Of a DNA stretch of 64,000 bases, positions 1 to 8,827 are shown in pieces. Position numbers and translations under genes: made by a program. The notes below the pieces were generated by a model, which had not been told where the DNA came from, made no database searches, and saw only the letters and a program-made list of their open reading frames with translations. Within the stretch, counting starts at the first letter, position 1. The number at the start of each line of letters is the position of its first letter. This DNA comes from Candidatus Parcubacteria bacterium (lineage in GTDB: Bacteria > Patescibacteria > ABY1 > UBA1558 > GWA2-36-10). The stretch is taken from the NCBI GenBank assembly GCA_018669975.1, contig JABHSK010000005.1, positions 62,001 to 126,000 of the forward strand, in the 5' to 3' direction.

Positions 1-2103
1 ACCTTGGCCAAAGCTAAAATTAGAGGTGTAGAAAGCAACGGTATGATAGCAGCCTCTACTGAAATTGGTTTAGGAGATTTATTTCCAGTTAAAGATGAAA
101 ATGAAATATTAGATTTATCTGCTCATAAAGTTAAATCAGGCCAGCCTCTAAGTGAGGCTTTGGGATTGAATGACATTATTATTGATATAGATAATAAATC
201 TATTAATCATAGGCCTGATTTGTGGGGTCAGTACGGCCTAGCTAGAGAATTAGCAGCTATTTATAAGATAAAGCTCAAAGAGTACGCAGTAGCTGATTTG
301 ACGCCACAGAGTAAGGGTAAATTAAAAGTGACTGTTACTGACAAGAAAAACTGTTTTAGATATTTAGGCCTAGCTATCAGTGGTGTGAAGGTAATCGAAT
401 CACCTCTATGGCTCAAGAGCCAACTGCAGGCAGTTGGTATCCGTCCGATTAATAACATTGTTGATGTAACCAATTATATTTTGTATGAGTTGGGGCAACC
501 TCTGCATGCTTTTGATAATCGTCAAATAGCCAATAATAATATTGAGATTAAGCAAGCCCAAAAAGGTGAGTCATTCGTTACTTTAGACGGAGAAAAAAGA
601 AAACTACCTGAAGGAGCGCTGATGATAGCTGATAGTGAAAAATATGTGGCTCTAGCCGGTATTATGGGCGGTCAGAATAGTGAAATTAGTCAGGATACTA
701 CAGATATTATTATTGAGGCTGCTAATTTTAGAGATATAAGCATTAGACATACTTCTGTGGTCTTAGGTCTTAGGAGTGAGAGTTCTGCTCGTTTTGAAAA
801 GTCGCTTGATCCAGTTATAGCTGAGACAGCCATTAAAAAAGCTGCCCAAATGATTTTGGAGTTATGCCCGGATGCAGTTGTTGCTAGTCAACTAGTCGAT
901 GTTAATAATAATCCATTTAAGGAAGTAAGTTTGCAGGTACCTGAAGCACTTATTAATAATCGTTTTGGTGTAGTTATACCGACAGCTGATATAAAAGATA
1001 TACTTAAGCGATTACAATTTGAAGTAAGTTATAAAGCAAAGACATTTAATATTAAGGTGCCATCTTTCAGGGCTACTAAAGATATTTCTATCCCAGAGGA
1101 TATAGTGGAGGAGGTGGCTAGAATTTATGGTTATGACAATATCCAAGCACAGTTGCCAATAGTAACTCTGCAAGAACCACGTGCTAATATAGCGTACCAA
1201 GCTGGTCGTGATATTAAACGATGGTTAGCTCTGTCTCAGTTATATAATGAAGTCTACACCTACCCTTTTACAGATCAGGGCTGGGTTAAAAAAATGAACT
1301 TGGATATAATTCAACATATTAAATTAAAAAATGCTGTTAGCCCAGAACAAGGTTATCTTAATCTATCATTGCTGCCGAATCTTTTGAAAAGAGCAGAAGA
1401 AAATATGCGTTGGTATGAGGAATTTAGAATTTTCGAATTAGAAAGAGTATTTGATAAAAGTAGTAAGGGTGTTTATCATACCGAAAAGAGTAAAAACAAA
1501 TTTTTACCCAAACAAGACAAGGTGTTAGCTGGCGTAGAAGTCAGCAAACAGACTCAGGAGCAATTGTTTTTATCTATTAAGGGCCTAATTAGCTCCATGA
1601 TGAGCTATTGGGGCATAGATTGGAATACAGAGAGGATTAATTTATCTTATGCCAAGGCTGCCTACCAGATTAAATATCAAGAAAATGTTTTAGGATATTT
1701 TGGTATTTTAGATTCTGGATTATTTGATAGTGGTGGAGCTAAAGTAAATGTTGGTTTTTGGCAGGAAGATTTTACTTTGTTAATTAAATACATTGGTCAG
1801 GCACCAAAGTTTAGACAATTGCCTAAGTATCCTAGTATCAATAGAGATTTAGCTGTTATTGTAGACAAGGATCTGAATTGGCAGGAAATAGAGAACGAGG
1901 TACTAAAAGTATCACCTTTGATGCAACACATTGAACCGTTTGATATCTTTGTAGGACAGAGCATAGGCGATGACAAAAAGTCCATTGCTTTTCACCTAGA
2001 GTTCAGGAGCGATGATAGGACATTATTAGCAGAAGATATAGATAAAGTAATGGAGAATATTGTGGAAATACTACAGAAAAAATTTCAGGCTGTTCGTCGA
2101 TAG
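1..2103 (+). CDS. pheT: Phenylalanine-tRNA ligase beta subunit, 5' end missing
   Basis: This is the beta chain of the cytoplasmic alpha2beta2 enzyme that charges tRNA-Phe. The frame is open to base 1, so the true start lies before the window; about 700 residues remain of the usual 780-800. The visible part begins inside the EMAP-like tRNA-binding domain (IRGVESNGMI). The B3/B4 region follows, with NHRPD near residue 68 and NNIVDVTNYI near 150. B5 and the catalytic-like core come next, and the C-terminal FDX-ACB domain holds the KYPSINRDLAV motif near residue 610. A terminator closes the unit. The identification is secure by family signature. Confidence 0.96.
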   Translation, partial: TLAKAKIRGVESNGMIAASTEIGLGDLFPVKDENEILDLSAHKVKSGQPLSEALGLNDIIIDIDNKSINHRPDLWGQYGLARELAAIYKIKLKEYAVADLTPQSKGKLKVTVTDKKNCFRYLGLAISGVKVIESPLWLKSQLQAVGIRPINNIVDVTNYILYELGQPLHAFDNRQIANNNIEIKQAQKGESFVTLDGEKRKLPEGALMIADSEKYVALAGIMGGQNSEISQDTTDIIIEAANFRDISIRHTSVVLGLRSESSARFEKSLDPVIAETAIKKAAQMILELCPDAVVASQLVDVNNNPFKEVSLQVPEALINNRFGVVIPTADIKDILKRLQFEVSYKAKTFNIKVPSFRATKDISIPEDIVEEVARIYGYDNIQAQLPIVTLQEPRANIAYQAGRDIKRWLALSQLYNEVYTYPFTDQGWVKKMNLDIIQHIKLKNAVSPEQGYLNLSLLPNLLKRAEENMRWYEEFRIFELERVFDKSSKGVYHTEKSKNKFLPKQDKVLAGVEVSKQTQEQLFLSIKGLISSMMSYWGIDWNTERINLSYAKAAYQIKYQENVLGYFGILDSGLFDSGGAKVNVGFWQEDFTLLIKYIGQAPKFRQLPKYPSINRDLAVIVDKDLNWQEIENEVLKVSPLMQHIEPFDIFVGQSIGDDKKSIAFHLEFRSDDRTLLAEDIDKVMENIVEILQKKFQAVRR

Positions 2104-2149
2104 CCTTAAAAAAGATATTTGGGCTAATATTAGTTAAAAAATATACATA

Positions 2150-2178
2150 AAAAACAACCAATCTTGGTTGTTTTTTTG
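2150..2178 (+). terminator. Intrinsic terminator after pheT
   Basis: A 9-bp perfect stem (AACAACCAA / TTGGTTGTT, loop TC) at 2153-2172 runs into a T tract. It separates pheT from gyrB. Confidence 0.85.
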
Positions 2179-2229
2179 CTGATTTTATGCTAAAATAAAG
2201 ACATAATTTCGCATAAAAAATACTAATAT

Positions 2230-4278
2230 ATGCCAAAAAAAGTAGTAAAAAAAGCATCAGCTAAGAAGCCTGTGAAAAAACCAACTGGGAAGATTAAGGC
2301 TGAGTATGGTGCTGCTCAAATTACAGTTTTAGAGGGTTTAGCGCCTGTCCGCAAAAGACCAGGTATGTATATTGGTAATACAGCTTCTACTGGTCTACAT
2401 CATTTGATTTGGGAGGCAGTCGACAATGGTATTGATGAAGCCATGGCTGGTCATGCTGATACAGTTGAGGTCCGTCTATTGCCAGAGGGTAAAGCATCTA
2501 TTTCAGATAATGGTCGTGGCATTCCAGTTGAAAAACATAAGGTTAGTAAAAAATCAGCCCTAGAGACCGTTATGACCACCCTGCATGCTGGTGGTAAATT
2601 TGGTGACGGTGGTTATAAGGTGTCGGGTGGTTTACATGGTGTGGGTGTGTCTGTAGTTAATGCTTTATCTATTTGGATGCGCACCGAGGTTAAGCGTGAA
2701 GGCAAGCTTTGGGCCCAAGAGTACAAGATTGGTAAACCAACCGGAAAAGTAAAGCCAGTTGGTAAAGCTAAAGATACGGGTACTACGCAGATATTTTTAC
2801 CAGATTCAAGTATTTTTACAGTTACAGAGTTTGATTGGCAGACCGTGGTTGACCATTTACGTCAGCAGGCCTATTTGACCAAAGGTATCAAGATAAATAT
2901 TTATGATGATCGTGATCCTAAAAAACTTAAATCTTACAAATATTATTTTGAAGGAGGTATTGCTGCCTATATACGTCATCTCAACAATAATAATGAGGTC
3001 AAGCAGGAGAATGTTTTTTATGTAAACAAAGAAAAAGATAATATTAACGTAGAGATTGCTTTTCAGTATACTGTTGATTTCCGAGAAACCATGTATGCTT
3101 TTGCTAATAACATCCATAACCCAGAAGGAGGTAGTCATCTAGTTGGTTTTAAAGCCGCCTTGACTAGGGTGCTCAACAAGTATGCACGTAAGAATGGCTT
3201 CTTGAAAGAAAAAGATACCAATTTAACTTCCGACGATGTCAGGGAGGGTTTAACAGCTATTGTCAGCGTCAAATTACCAGAGCCACAGTTTGAAGGTCAG
3301 ACTAAGGCTAAACTTGGTAATGTAGAAGTTAGGCCAGCAGTTGAGTCTATATTCTCTGCTTCTCTGGAAACATTTTTAGAAGAACATCCTCGTGATGCTA
3401 AGGATATATTAGGCAAGTGTATGTTAGCTGCTCAAGCTAGGATGGCTGCTCGTTCAGCTCGGGAAACGGTCTTACGTAAGGGCGCACTAGAAGGGATGAC
3501 TTTGCCTGGTAAGTTAGCTGATTGTTCTAGTCGAAATCCCGAGGAATGCGAACTATACATCGTTGAGGGTGATTCTGCTGGTGGTAGTGCTAAACAGGGT
3601 AGGAATAGACGTTTTCAAGCCATTTTACCACTTAGAGGAAAGATTCTTAACGTGGAAAGAGCTCGTTTAGATAAAATGTTGACCAATAATGAAGTTAAAT
3701 CTTTAATCATAGCTTTAGGTACTAACATTGGAGAACAATTTAATATAGAATCTTTACGTTATGATAGAATTGTAATCATGACAGATGCTGACGTTGACGG
3801 AGCCCACATCAGAACTTTATTGCTAACTCTATTTTATCGTCATTTTCCAGACTTGGTTCGTAAGGGGCATATTTATGTGGCTCAGCCACCGCTATATAGT
3901 GTAAAGAAAGGAAAAGAGATTACTTGGGTATACAATGATGAAGAGTTAGAAAAACTTAAAAAGAAATTAGGTGTTGTTGAACAGGATATGCTGCAAGTAG
4001 AAGAAGATGGTGAGGAAGTCGAGGAAAAAAAATTTGAGGTTAGTGCTAAAAAGACTGGCAAAGTTGTTATACAGCGTTATAAAGGTCTTGGTGAGATGAA
4101 CCCAGTGCAACTTTGGGATACCACCATGGATCCAGAAAAGCGCTTGATGAAGGTTATTACTGTTGAAGAAGCCGCTAGAGCTGATCAGACTTTTGAAATA
4201 TTAATGGGCGCAGAAGTAGCACCACGTAAAAAGTTTATTCAAACACACGCCAAGTCAGTTAAAAACCTGGACGTCTAA
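2230..4278 (+). CDS. gyrB: DNA gyrase subunit B
   Basis: This is the ATPase subunit of the type II topoisomerase that introduces negative supercoils. The GHKL ATPase domain is complete: DNGIDEA near residue 67, DNGRGIP near 98 and the GGLHGVGVSVVNAL lid near 137. The transducer domain follows. The TOPRIM domain has EGDSAGGSA near 445 and DADVDGAH near 518. The 682-residue length is slightly above the compact Gram-positive type. A lysine/alanine-rich N-terminal tail of about 20 residues precedes the ATPase domain, and an acidic insert (near residues 590-605) lies before the C-terminal RYKGLGEMN motif. No SD is visible; the start sits after an AT-rich stretch. The membrane protein that follows begins 4 bases after the stop. 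Confidence 0.97.
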   Translation: MPKKVVKKASAKKPVKKPTGKIKAEYGAAQITVLEGLAPVRKRPGMYIGNTASTGLHHLIWEAVDNGIDEAMAGHADTVEVRLLPEGKASISDNGRGIPVEKHKVSKKSALETVMTTLHAGGKFGDGGYKVSGGLHGVGVSVVNALSIWMRTEVKREGKLWAQEYKIGKPTGKVKPVGKAKDTGTTQIFLPDSSIFTVTEFDWQTVVDHLRQQAYLTKGIKINIYDDRDPKKLKSYKYYFEGGIAAYIRHLNNNNEVKQENVFYVNKEKDNINVEIAFQYTVDFRETMYAFANNIHNPEGGSHLVGFKAALTRVLNKYARKNGFLKEKDTNLTSDDVREGLTAIVSVKLPEPQFEGQTKAKLGNVEVRPAVESIFSASLETFLEEHPRDAKDILGKCMLAAQARMAARSARETVLRKGALEGMTLPGKLADCSSRNPEECELYIVEGDSAGGSAKQGRNRRFQAILPLRGKILNVERARLDKMLTNNEVKSLIIALGTNIGEQFNIESLRYDRIVIMTDADVDGAHIRTLLLTLFYRHFPDLVRKGHIYVAQPPLYSVKKGKEITWVYNDEELEKLKKKLGVVEQDMLQVEEDGEEVEEKKFEVSAKKTGKVVIQRYKGLGEMNPVQLWDTTMDPEKRLMKVITVEEAARADQTFEILMGAEVAPRKKFIQTHAKSVKNLDV

Positions 4279-4282
4279 GATT

Positions 4283-6013
4283 ATGATTTCAGATATCAGT
4301 CAACCAACTTTAAATATTCTAGCCTGGTCAAAGGTTATATTCTTTCTGTATACATTTTTGACAATATTTTTTATGTATAAAAAAAGACAACCATGGATTT
4401 TTATGTTACTGACCACGGTTGTTTTTGTTTCTTTCTATTTAGTTTTTTCTTGGCCACTACAGACACTATGGTGGGGCAATGTTGGTGATGAAATGTTTGT
4501 GCTTGGGTTCCTAGGAAAAGTTTTATTAGGAGACCCTTGGCATGATTTTTATTATGGGTGGTTGCCACAGTTTTATCCACCTCTTTATTTTTGGGTAACT
4601 GGATTATTGTCTAAGCCATTTGCTAGTAATGCTATTGTAGCGGCTAAAGCAGGTATCACAGGAGTATTAATTCTTTGGTTCCTAGGTTCTTATTTATGGC
4701 AAAAGTATTTTTGGAACAAAGTGAATCAGAACAAGCAGGACAAAGCACTCGAGTCATCAGCCTGGTTTTGGTGGTTGATGCCAGTTCTTTATTTTGTAAT
4801 GCTAGATTTTGATACTATCATGCTCAAGCCCTATGAGTGTTTACCAGCCTTATTTGGTGTAATTTTGATAGGATTGATAGCCAAAAGTTTCAATGATCAA
4901 AAGTGGTTCTTAAAACATTATCTATTTATTGGCATTAGCGGTGGTTTATTGTTTTTGATTTATTATTTCTGGTGGATAATGTTGGTGCCAACTATATTTA
5001 TCATGGCTTTACTTAGTCGAGACAAATGGCTTAATATAAAAAGAACAATCTGGTTTGGATTAATTATTTTTTTGGTAGCATCAGTATTTATAGTACCTTT
5101 ATTTATATCTTATTTTAAATACGGTTTAGAGAATGGTCAGGCAGTGCATTTTATTCCAGAAGATTTTTTTACTTTTGTGCCTTGGCGACATTTATCGCTG
5201 CAATCTATTATGTATCTATTGGGGTTGAGTGGATTAATATTTTTTGTTAAAAAAAGTTTTGTGCAATCAAGTTTAGTCGTCCTGTTAGTAGCCTTTGCTT
5301 ACCAATTATTCAACTACGTCTATCTTTTGTTGGGCAACAGACCAATGCAATCATCAAAGGCTTTTTGGTTTTTAGGTACAGCCGCAGCGGCGATTGGATT
5401 AACTTATTTATTGATCTATCTTTATCAAAAATATATTTCTCAGTGGCAACCCAAGTTTAGATTGGGTGTTATTGTGTTAGGGTTTGTATTACTTGTTTCT
5501 AGAATGCCTTTTGTTTATTTTGTGGATGATCCAGTAGTTCTAATGCAAATAGAAAAAGATTTGCAGGTTCCACAGGGTACGGTACAGATAGCAGAAGCCA
5601 TTAAGACTAATGTGCCTGATTATGCAGATAGAACCTGGTTATCAAGTGGTTCTATGGAGTTAGGCGCATACTTACCCTTGTCTTATTATATTGCACATAG
5701 TATTCATTTTAGCCACCATGCATCAAATTATTCTCAAAGGATGTTGGAAGTGGAGAGTTTGAGTGCTGCTAGTAGTCCAGAAGAATTTATGGCTATTATT
5801 GAGCAGGGACAGCCTAGGCAAATAGATGCTATGTTGTTGTATCATAATTCTGAGCTTGATCAAGCTGGTGATTATCCGCTGTGGTTTTGGCATGATAATT
5901 TTCCTAATGGCGGTAAAGATGCAGAGATTCGTATATCGCAGGACTTGATTTCGGAGCAAGATTGGCAAGTAGTTTATGATATGAACAATTGGACTGTATT
6001 TGTTAGAAAATAA
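4283..6013 (+). CDS. Polytopic membrane protein, GT-C glycosyltransferase-like
   Basis: The 576-residue protein has about a dozen hydrophobic segments and a soluble C-terminal part (from about residue 425). Near residue 69, in the first extracytoplasmic loop, the segment NVGDEMFVLGF holds an Asp-Glu pair, and a YPPLYFW motif follows near 98. This arrangement is typical of GT-C enzymes that use polyprenyl-phosphate sugars, in particular arabinofuranosyltransferase-like families. The inferred role is sugar transfer to a surface glycan, but the acceptor cannot be told. It lies 4 bases after gyrB and ends at a terminator, so it is probably cotranscribed with gyrB. A flippase or O-antigen ligase-like protein is a less likely alternative. 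Confidence 0.6.
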   Translation: MISDISQPTLNILAWSKVIFFLYTFLTIFFMYKKRQPWIFMLLTTVVFVSFYLVFSWPLQTLWWGNVGDEMFVLGFLGKVLLGDPWHDFYYGWLPQFYPPLYFWVTGLLSKPFASNAIVAAKAGITGVLILWFLGSYLWQKYFWNKVNQNKQDKALESSAWFWWLMPVLYFVMLDFDTIMLKPYECLPALFGVILIGLIAKSFNDQKWFLKHYLFIGISGGLLFLIYYFWWIMLVPTIFIMALLSRDKWLNIKRTIWFGLIIFLVASVFIVPLFISYFKYGLENGQAVHFIPEDFFTFVPWRHLSLQSIMYLLGLSGLIFFVKKSFVQSSLVVLLVAFAYQLFNYVYLLLGNRPMQSSKAFWFLGTAAAAIGLTYLLIYLYQKYISQWQPKFRLGVIVLGFVLLVSRMPFVYFVDDPVVLMQIEKDLQVPQGTVQIAEAIKTNVPDYADRTWLSSGSMELGAYLPLSYYIAHSIHFSHHASNYSQRMLEVESLSAASSPEEFMAIIEQGQPRQIDAMLLYHNSELDQAGDYPLWFWHDNFPNGGKDAEIRISQDLISEQDWQVVYDMNNWTVFVRK

Positions 6014-6030
6014 GCAGTTTTGTATAAAAA

Positions 6031-6053
6031 TCCCTAATTTTTAGGGCTTTTTT
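6031..6053 (+). terminator. Intrinsic terminator after the GT-C-like gene
   Basis: Stem CCCTAA / TTAGGG at 6032-6046 with a 3-base loop, followed by a T-rich run. Confidence 0.75.
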
Positions 6054-6060
6054 GATAGAC

Positions 6061-6089
6061 TTGCCAAAACTATTTTTTTATGATATAGT
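6061..6089 (+). promoter_or_regulatory. Predicted promoter of secE-nusG-rplK-rplA
   Basis: TTGCCA (6061-6066), a 17-base spacer and TATAGT (6084-6089) form a sigma70-type promoter directly after the upstream terminator. The leader carries a small AACAGC / GCTGTT hairpin (6102-6121). Confidence 0.65.
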
Positions 6090-6143
6090 AATGTCGTTAC
6101 AAACAGCGCTACGGGGCTGTTTTAAAGAACTTATATTTTGACT

Positions 6144-6326
6144 ATGAACAAATTAATTGCATATCTAAAAGGTTCCAGAGAAGAGCTGGGCAAGGTAGAT
6201 TGGCCAAATAGAGAAACTACTATCAACCATACTGTTATGGTAATTGGTGTATCTGTGTTAGTAGCTGTTTTTCTAGGCGGTATTGATTTTTTGCTTAGTA
6301 AAGCTTTGAAAATTGTAGTTGGATAA
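6144..6326 (+). CDS. secE: Protein translocase subunit SecE
   Basis: This small SecYEG channel subunit clamps SecY in the membrane. With the ATG at 6144 it is 60 residues; an in-frame TTG six bases upstream (6138) is the less likely start. The conserved amphipathic segment ELGKVDWPNRE is followed by one transmembrane helix (about residues 30-55). This is the single-helix form found in most bacteria. The order secE-nusG-rplK-rplA is the classical one. No SD precedes the start. Confidence 0.93.
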   Translation: MNKLIAYLKGSREELGKVDWPNRETTINHTVMVIGVSVLVAVFLGGIDFLLSKALKIVVG

Positions 6327-6346
6327 ATTATTTAATTTAAAAATAT

Positions 6347-6892
6347 ATGCCAAAACAAAATCCACAAAAAGGTAGGAGATGGTATGTTCTACATACCTAT
6401 TCTGGTTACGAAGAAAATGTATCTAGAAACTTGAAACAGAGGATTGAATCTATGGATATGGAAGATAAAATCTTTGATGTTTTGATTCCTACAGAAACCA
6501 AGATTAAGATTAAGAATGGAAAACGTAGAACAGTTCAGGAAAAAATATTTCCTGGTTATGTTTTGGTAAATATGATAGTAACTGACGCTTCATGGTATGT
6601 AGTAAGAAACACTCCTAACGTTACAGGTTTTGTTGGTTCAGGCACCACTCCAACTCCAGTTTCAGAGGAAGAGATTAAGTCACTGATGGCTAAGATGGGT
6701 CAGGAAGAGCCAGAGTTCAAAGTGGATATTGCTATTGGTGAGGTGGTTAAGATTACCGACGGACCATTTAAGGATTATGAAGGTAAAGTTTCAGAAATTG
6801 ACGAGGCTCGTGGTAAAGCTAAGGTGCTAGTGTCCATGTTTGGTCGTGAAACACCAGTCGAATTAGATTTTCTACAAATTAAAAAAATATAA
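6347..6892 (+). CDS. nusG: Transcription termination/antitermination factor NusG
   Basis: NusG binds RNA polymerase and couples it to Rho or to the ribosome through S10. The 181-residue protein has the NGN domain (WYVLHTYSGYEENV near residue 12, FPGYVLV near 68) and a C-terminal KOW domain (GEVVKITDGPFKDYEGKV from about residue 128). It is a compact, ordinary member of the family. It lies 20 bases after secE and ahead of rplK, in the usual order. Confidence 0.97.
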   Translation: MPKQNPQKGRRWYVLHTYSGYEENVSRNLKQRIESMDMEDKIFDVLIPTETKIKIKNGKRRTVQEKIFPGYVLVNMIVTDASWYVVRNTPNVTGFVGSGTTPTPVSEEEIKSLMAKMGQEEPEFKVDIAIGEVVKITDGPFKDYEGKVSEIDEARGKAKVLVSMFGRETPVELDFLQIKKI

Positions 6893-6904
6893 TTAAGATA
6901 ATCA

Positions 6905-6940
6905 GAGGGAGCCAGTTTGTCGAATTGGCGTTTGTACCTC
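6905..6940 (+). promoter_or_regulatory. Leader RNA element before rplK, L1-site-like
   Basis: The leader folds as outer stem GAGG (6905-6908) / CCTC (6937-6940), a GA bulge on the 5' side, inner stem GCCA (6911-6914) / TGGC (6926-6929), and a 7-base 3' internal loop GTTTGTA. The same plan with a different inner stem occurs before rplA. Two short helices around an asymmetric loop with GGGAGC on the 5' strand is how the L1 protein site looks on 23S rRNA and on L1-regulated mRNAs (established). Binding by L1 here is inferred. Confidence 0.6.
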
Positions 6941-6955
6941 ACAAATAATATAAAT

Positions 6956-7384
6956 ATGGCTAAACAATTAAAGCAATTAGTAAAATTGCAAATCCAGGCT
7001 GGTAAAGCCACACCGGCTCCTCCAGTAGGTACTGCTTTAGGGCCACACGGTCTAAACATTCAGGAGTTTTGTACCAAATTTAATGACGCTACCAAGGACA
7101 GAATGGGTGAAGTTGTGCCTGTAGATTTAAGTATCTATGAGGACAGAACTTTTGATTTTGTACTTAAGACTGCGCCAGCATCTGATATGATCAAGAAAAA
7201 AATCAATCTCAAGAAAGGTTCAGGCAGACCTTTGCAGGAAAAAGTAGGCAAATTAACTCAAGCTCAGTTGACTGAGATTGCAGAAGCTAAAATGCCAGAC
7301 TTGAATGCTAATGATATTGAAGCAGCTAAAAAGATTATCGCTGGTACTGCTAAGCAAATGGGTGTGCAAATTGAAGAAAATTAA
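6956..7384 (+). CDS. rplK: 50S ribosomal protein L11
   Basis: L11 forms the GTPase-associated centre stalk base with 23S rRNA. The product from ATG 6956 is 142 residues, the normal family length, with the PPVGTALGPHG segment near residue 22 and the C-terminal rRNA-binding domain. An upstream in-frame start at 6917 would put the structured leader into the coding region, so it was rejected. The start is preceded by an AT run (ATAATATAAAT) without SD. rplA follows with the same leader design. Confidence 0.97.
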   Translation: MAKQLKQLVKLQIQAGKATPAPPVGTALGPHGLNIQEFCTKFNDATKDRMGEVVPVDLSIYEDRTFDFVLKTAPASDMIKKKINLKKGSGRPLQEKVGKLTQAQLTEIAEAKMPDLNANDIEAAKKIIAGTAKQMGVQIEEN

Positions 7385-7391
7385 TTTTTAT

Positions 7392-7430
7392 TGAGGGAGC
7401 TCGGACTGTCATTTGAGCGTTTGCACCTCA
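7392..7430 (+). promoter_or_regulatory. Leader RNA element before rplA, second copy
   Basis: Outer stem TGAGG (7392-7396) / CCTCA (7426-7430), 5' bulge GA, inner stem GCTC (7399-7402) / GAGC (7415-7418), and 3' loop GTTTGCA. Compared with the rplK copy the inner stem changed on both sides (GCCA/TGGC versus GCTC/GAGC), while the bulge, most of the 3' loop and the sequence up to the ATG are kept. This compensatory change supports an RNA structure. Confidence 0.62.
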
Positions 7431-7444
7431 CAAATAATATAAAT

Positions 7445-8131
7445 ATGGCTAAAACAAGCAAAAGATTAAAAGAGGCACAAGCTAAAATTGATAATGAGAA
7501 AAAATATACTGCTGATGAAGGAATTAAATTAGTTAAGGAAACTTCTCAGGTCAAATTTGACGCCTCAGTAGAAGTTCATGTCCGATTAGGCATTGATCCC
7601 AAGAAGGGTGATCAAATCGTTAGAAACTCAGTTATTTTACCTCACGGCACCGGTAAAACTATTAAGGTAGCAGCCTTTGTGCCAGAAGATAGAGCTAAAG
7701 AAGCTAAGGATGCTGGAGCAGATGTAGTTGGCTCTGAAGAATTAATTGAATCAATCAAGAAGACTGGCAAAACTGATTTTGATATAGCAGTTACCATTCC
7801 TGAAATGATGAAGAATCTGGCTGTTATTGCTAAGATTTTAGGTCAAAAAGGTTTAATGCCAAATCCTAAAACTGGTACTATTGGTCCTGACCTGACCAAA
7901 ATGATTGAAGAGCTTAAGAAAGGTAAGGTGTCCTATAAGAATGATGCTACTGCTAATCTACATATAACTATTGGTAAAGTATCATTTGAAGATAAGCAAT
8001 TGATTGAAAATTTAGAAAAGTTTACAGATTCTCTGAAGAAATCAAAACCACAATCTTTAAAGGGAACATTTATTAAATCTCTTTATTTGACATCTTCTAT
8101 GGGACCTAGTATTAAAATAGTTGTTAACTAA
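7445..8131 (+). CDS. rplA: 50S ribosomal protein L1
   Basis: L1 forms the mobile stalk at the E site and in many bacteria represses its own operon. Starting at ATG 7445 the product is 228 residues, the usual length; the longer frame from 7391 would swallow the conserved leader. Family segments include KFDASVEVHVRLGIDPKK near residue 37 and GQKGLMPNPKTGT near 130. Some CPR lineages are known to lack L1, so its presence here is informative. A strong terminator follows 14 bases after the stop. Confidence 0.97.
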   Translation: MAKTSKRLKEAQAKIDNEKKYTADEGIKLVKETSQVKFDASVEVHVRLGIDPKKGDQIVRNSVILPHGTGKTIKVAAFVPEDRAKEAKDAGADVVGSEELIESIKKTGKTDFDIAVTIPEMMKNLAVIAKILGQKGLMPNPKTGTIGPDLTKMIEELKKGKVSYKNDATANLHITIGKVSFEDKQLIENLEKFTDSLKKSKPQSLKGTFIKSLYLTSSMGPSIKIVVN

Positions 8132-8145
8132 AATATTCACATTAA

Positions 8146-8177
8146 ACACGCCGCCCGAATGGGCGGCGTGTTTTTTA
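8146..8177 (+). terminator. Strong intrinsic terminator after rplA
   Basis: An 11-bp GC-rich perfect stem (ACACGCCGCCC / GGGCGGCGTGT) with loop GAAT at 8146-8171 is followed by six T. Confidence 0.93.
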
Positions 8178-8191
8178 ATAAAGAGATTTTC

Positions 8192-8220
8192 TTGACAAGT
8201 TTTTTTATTGTGTATACACT
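8192..8220 (+). promoter_or_regulatory. Predicted promoter for a small RNA or leader
   Basis: Perfect -35 TTGACA (8192-8197). The -10 is TACACT (8215-8220, 17-base spacer) or TATACA (8213-8218, 15-base spacer). Transcription would start near 8227. Confidence 0.6.
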
Positions 8221-8226
8221 GAAAGT

Positions 8227-8427
8227 ACATAATAAAAATTATGTTAAACATTAGCTTAAAAAACAACAAGTCAAAGAGCTGTAGCTGTAGTTCATTCCGC
8301 AGCGGATTTGTTGTTGTTAGCTAATTACATATTTTTTATTATTTCATAGCCTTTTTGTGGGCAAATAATTGAATATAAATAATTTTATAGTAATCAGCTA
8401 TCAACTTTACGTAGATAGCTTTTTTTG
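8227..8427 (+). ncRNA. Candidate structured small RNA or long 5' leader
   Basis: There is no ORF between the promoter and a terminator at 8427. The first 110 bases fold into a long hairpin: ATTAGCT (8250-8256) pairs with AGCTAAT (8319-8325), and inside it AACAACAA (8262-8269) pairs with TTGTTGTT (8311-8318). The tip is GC-richer and includes a short CCGC-AGCGG segment. The hairpin itself is followed by a T-rich run (8331-8337), so it could also end transcription. It matches no RNA family I can name. Alternatively it is an attenuated leader of the 8492 gene. Confidence 0.45.
8396..8427 (+). terminator. Intrinsic terminator or attenuator before the 8492 gene
   Basis: Stem AGCTATC (8396-8402) / GATAGCT (8414-8420) followed by a run of T to 8427. 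It ends the candidate small RNA or attenuates the downstream small genes. Confidence 0.75.
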
Positions 8428-8491
8428 TATTCAAATTATTGTTCTTTTCACTTAGGGCGGAGTTGTTCATCTTTCTCAGGAGGCGTACAAA

Positions 8492-8815
8492 ATGTACAGA
8501 GACCGTCACAAATGTCGTGGGCCCATCAGCCACGTACTTCAGGATGCCTGGAAGCAGCGCATGCAGAGTAATCCCAGTAATGACGAATTGGTTGAAATTA
8601 TCAAGCAAATCGTTGTTTGGCGGGAAGAGGCTGCTGCTGAGCTTCTCAAACGTGAGTTGAGTCTTACTATTCCTCAGTTGCGGGCAGTTGTCCAAAATGT
8701 TCCGGAATGGCAGGGTAAAGCTAGTCGTTTACTTGACCGTCTGATCGGTTGGGAGGGAGACAGGCAGTTACTGGAAGATCAAGAGGATAAGCCTAAGAAG
8801 CAGGCGATTGGCTAA
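8492..8815 (+). CDS. Small charged protein of unknown function
   Basis: The 107-residue product matches no family I recognise. It is soluble, predicted helical and rich in Trp, Arg and Glu, with no signal peptide or membrane segment. A textbook AGGAGG lies 8 bases before the ATG, unlike the SD-less ribosomal genes around it. GC content is visibly higher than in the neighbours. The stop codon overlaps the SD of the next gene, so the two are translated from one mRNA. A frame on the opposite strand (8339-8695) is treated as a shadow. Confidence 0.72.
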   Translation: MYRDRHKCRGPISHVLQDAWKQRMQSNPSNDELVEIIKQIVVWREEAAAELLKRELSLTIPQLRAVVQNVPEWQGKASRLLDRLIGWEGDRQLLEDQEDKPKKQAIG

Positions 8816-8827
8816 GGAGGTGATATC

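Noticed and set aside
8339..8695. 118-codon minus-strand frame near the small RNA
   Set aside because: It overlaps the plus-strand terminator and the SD-led gene at 8492, and has no ribosome binding site of its own.
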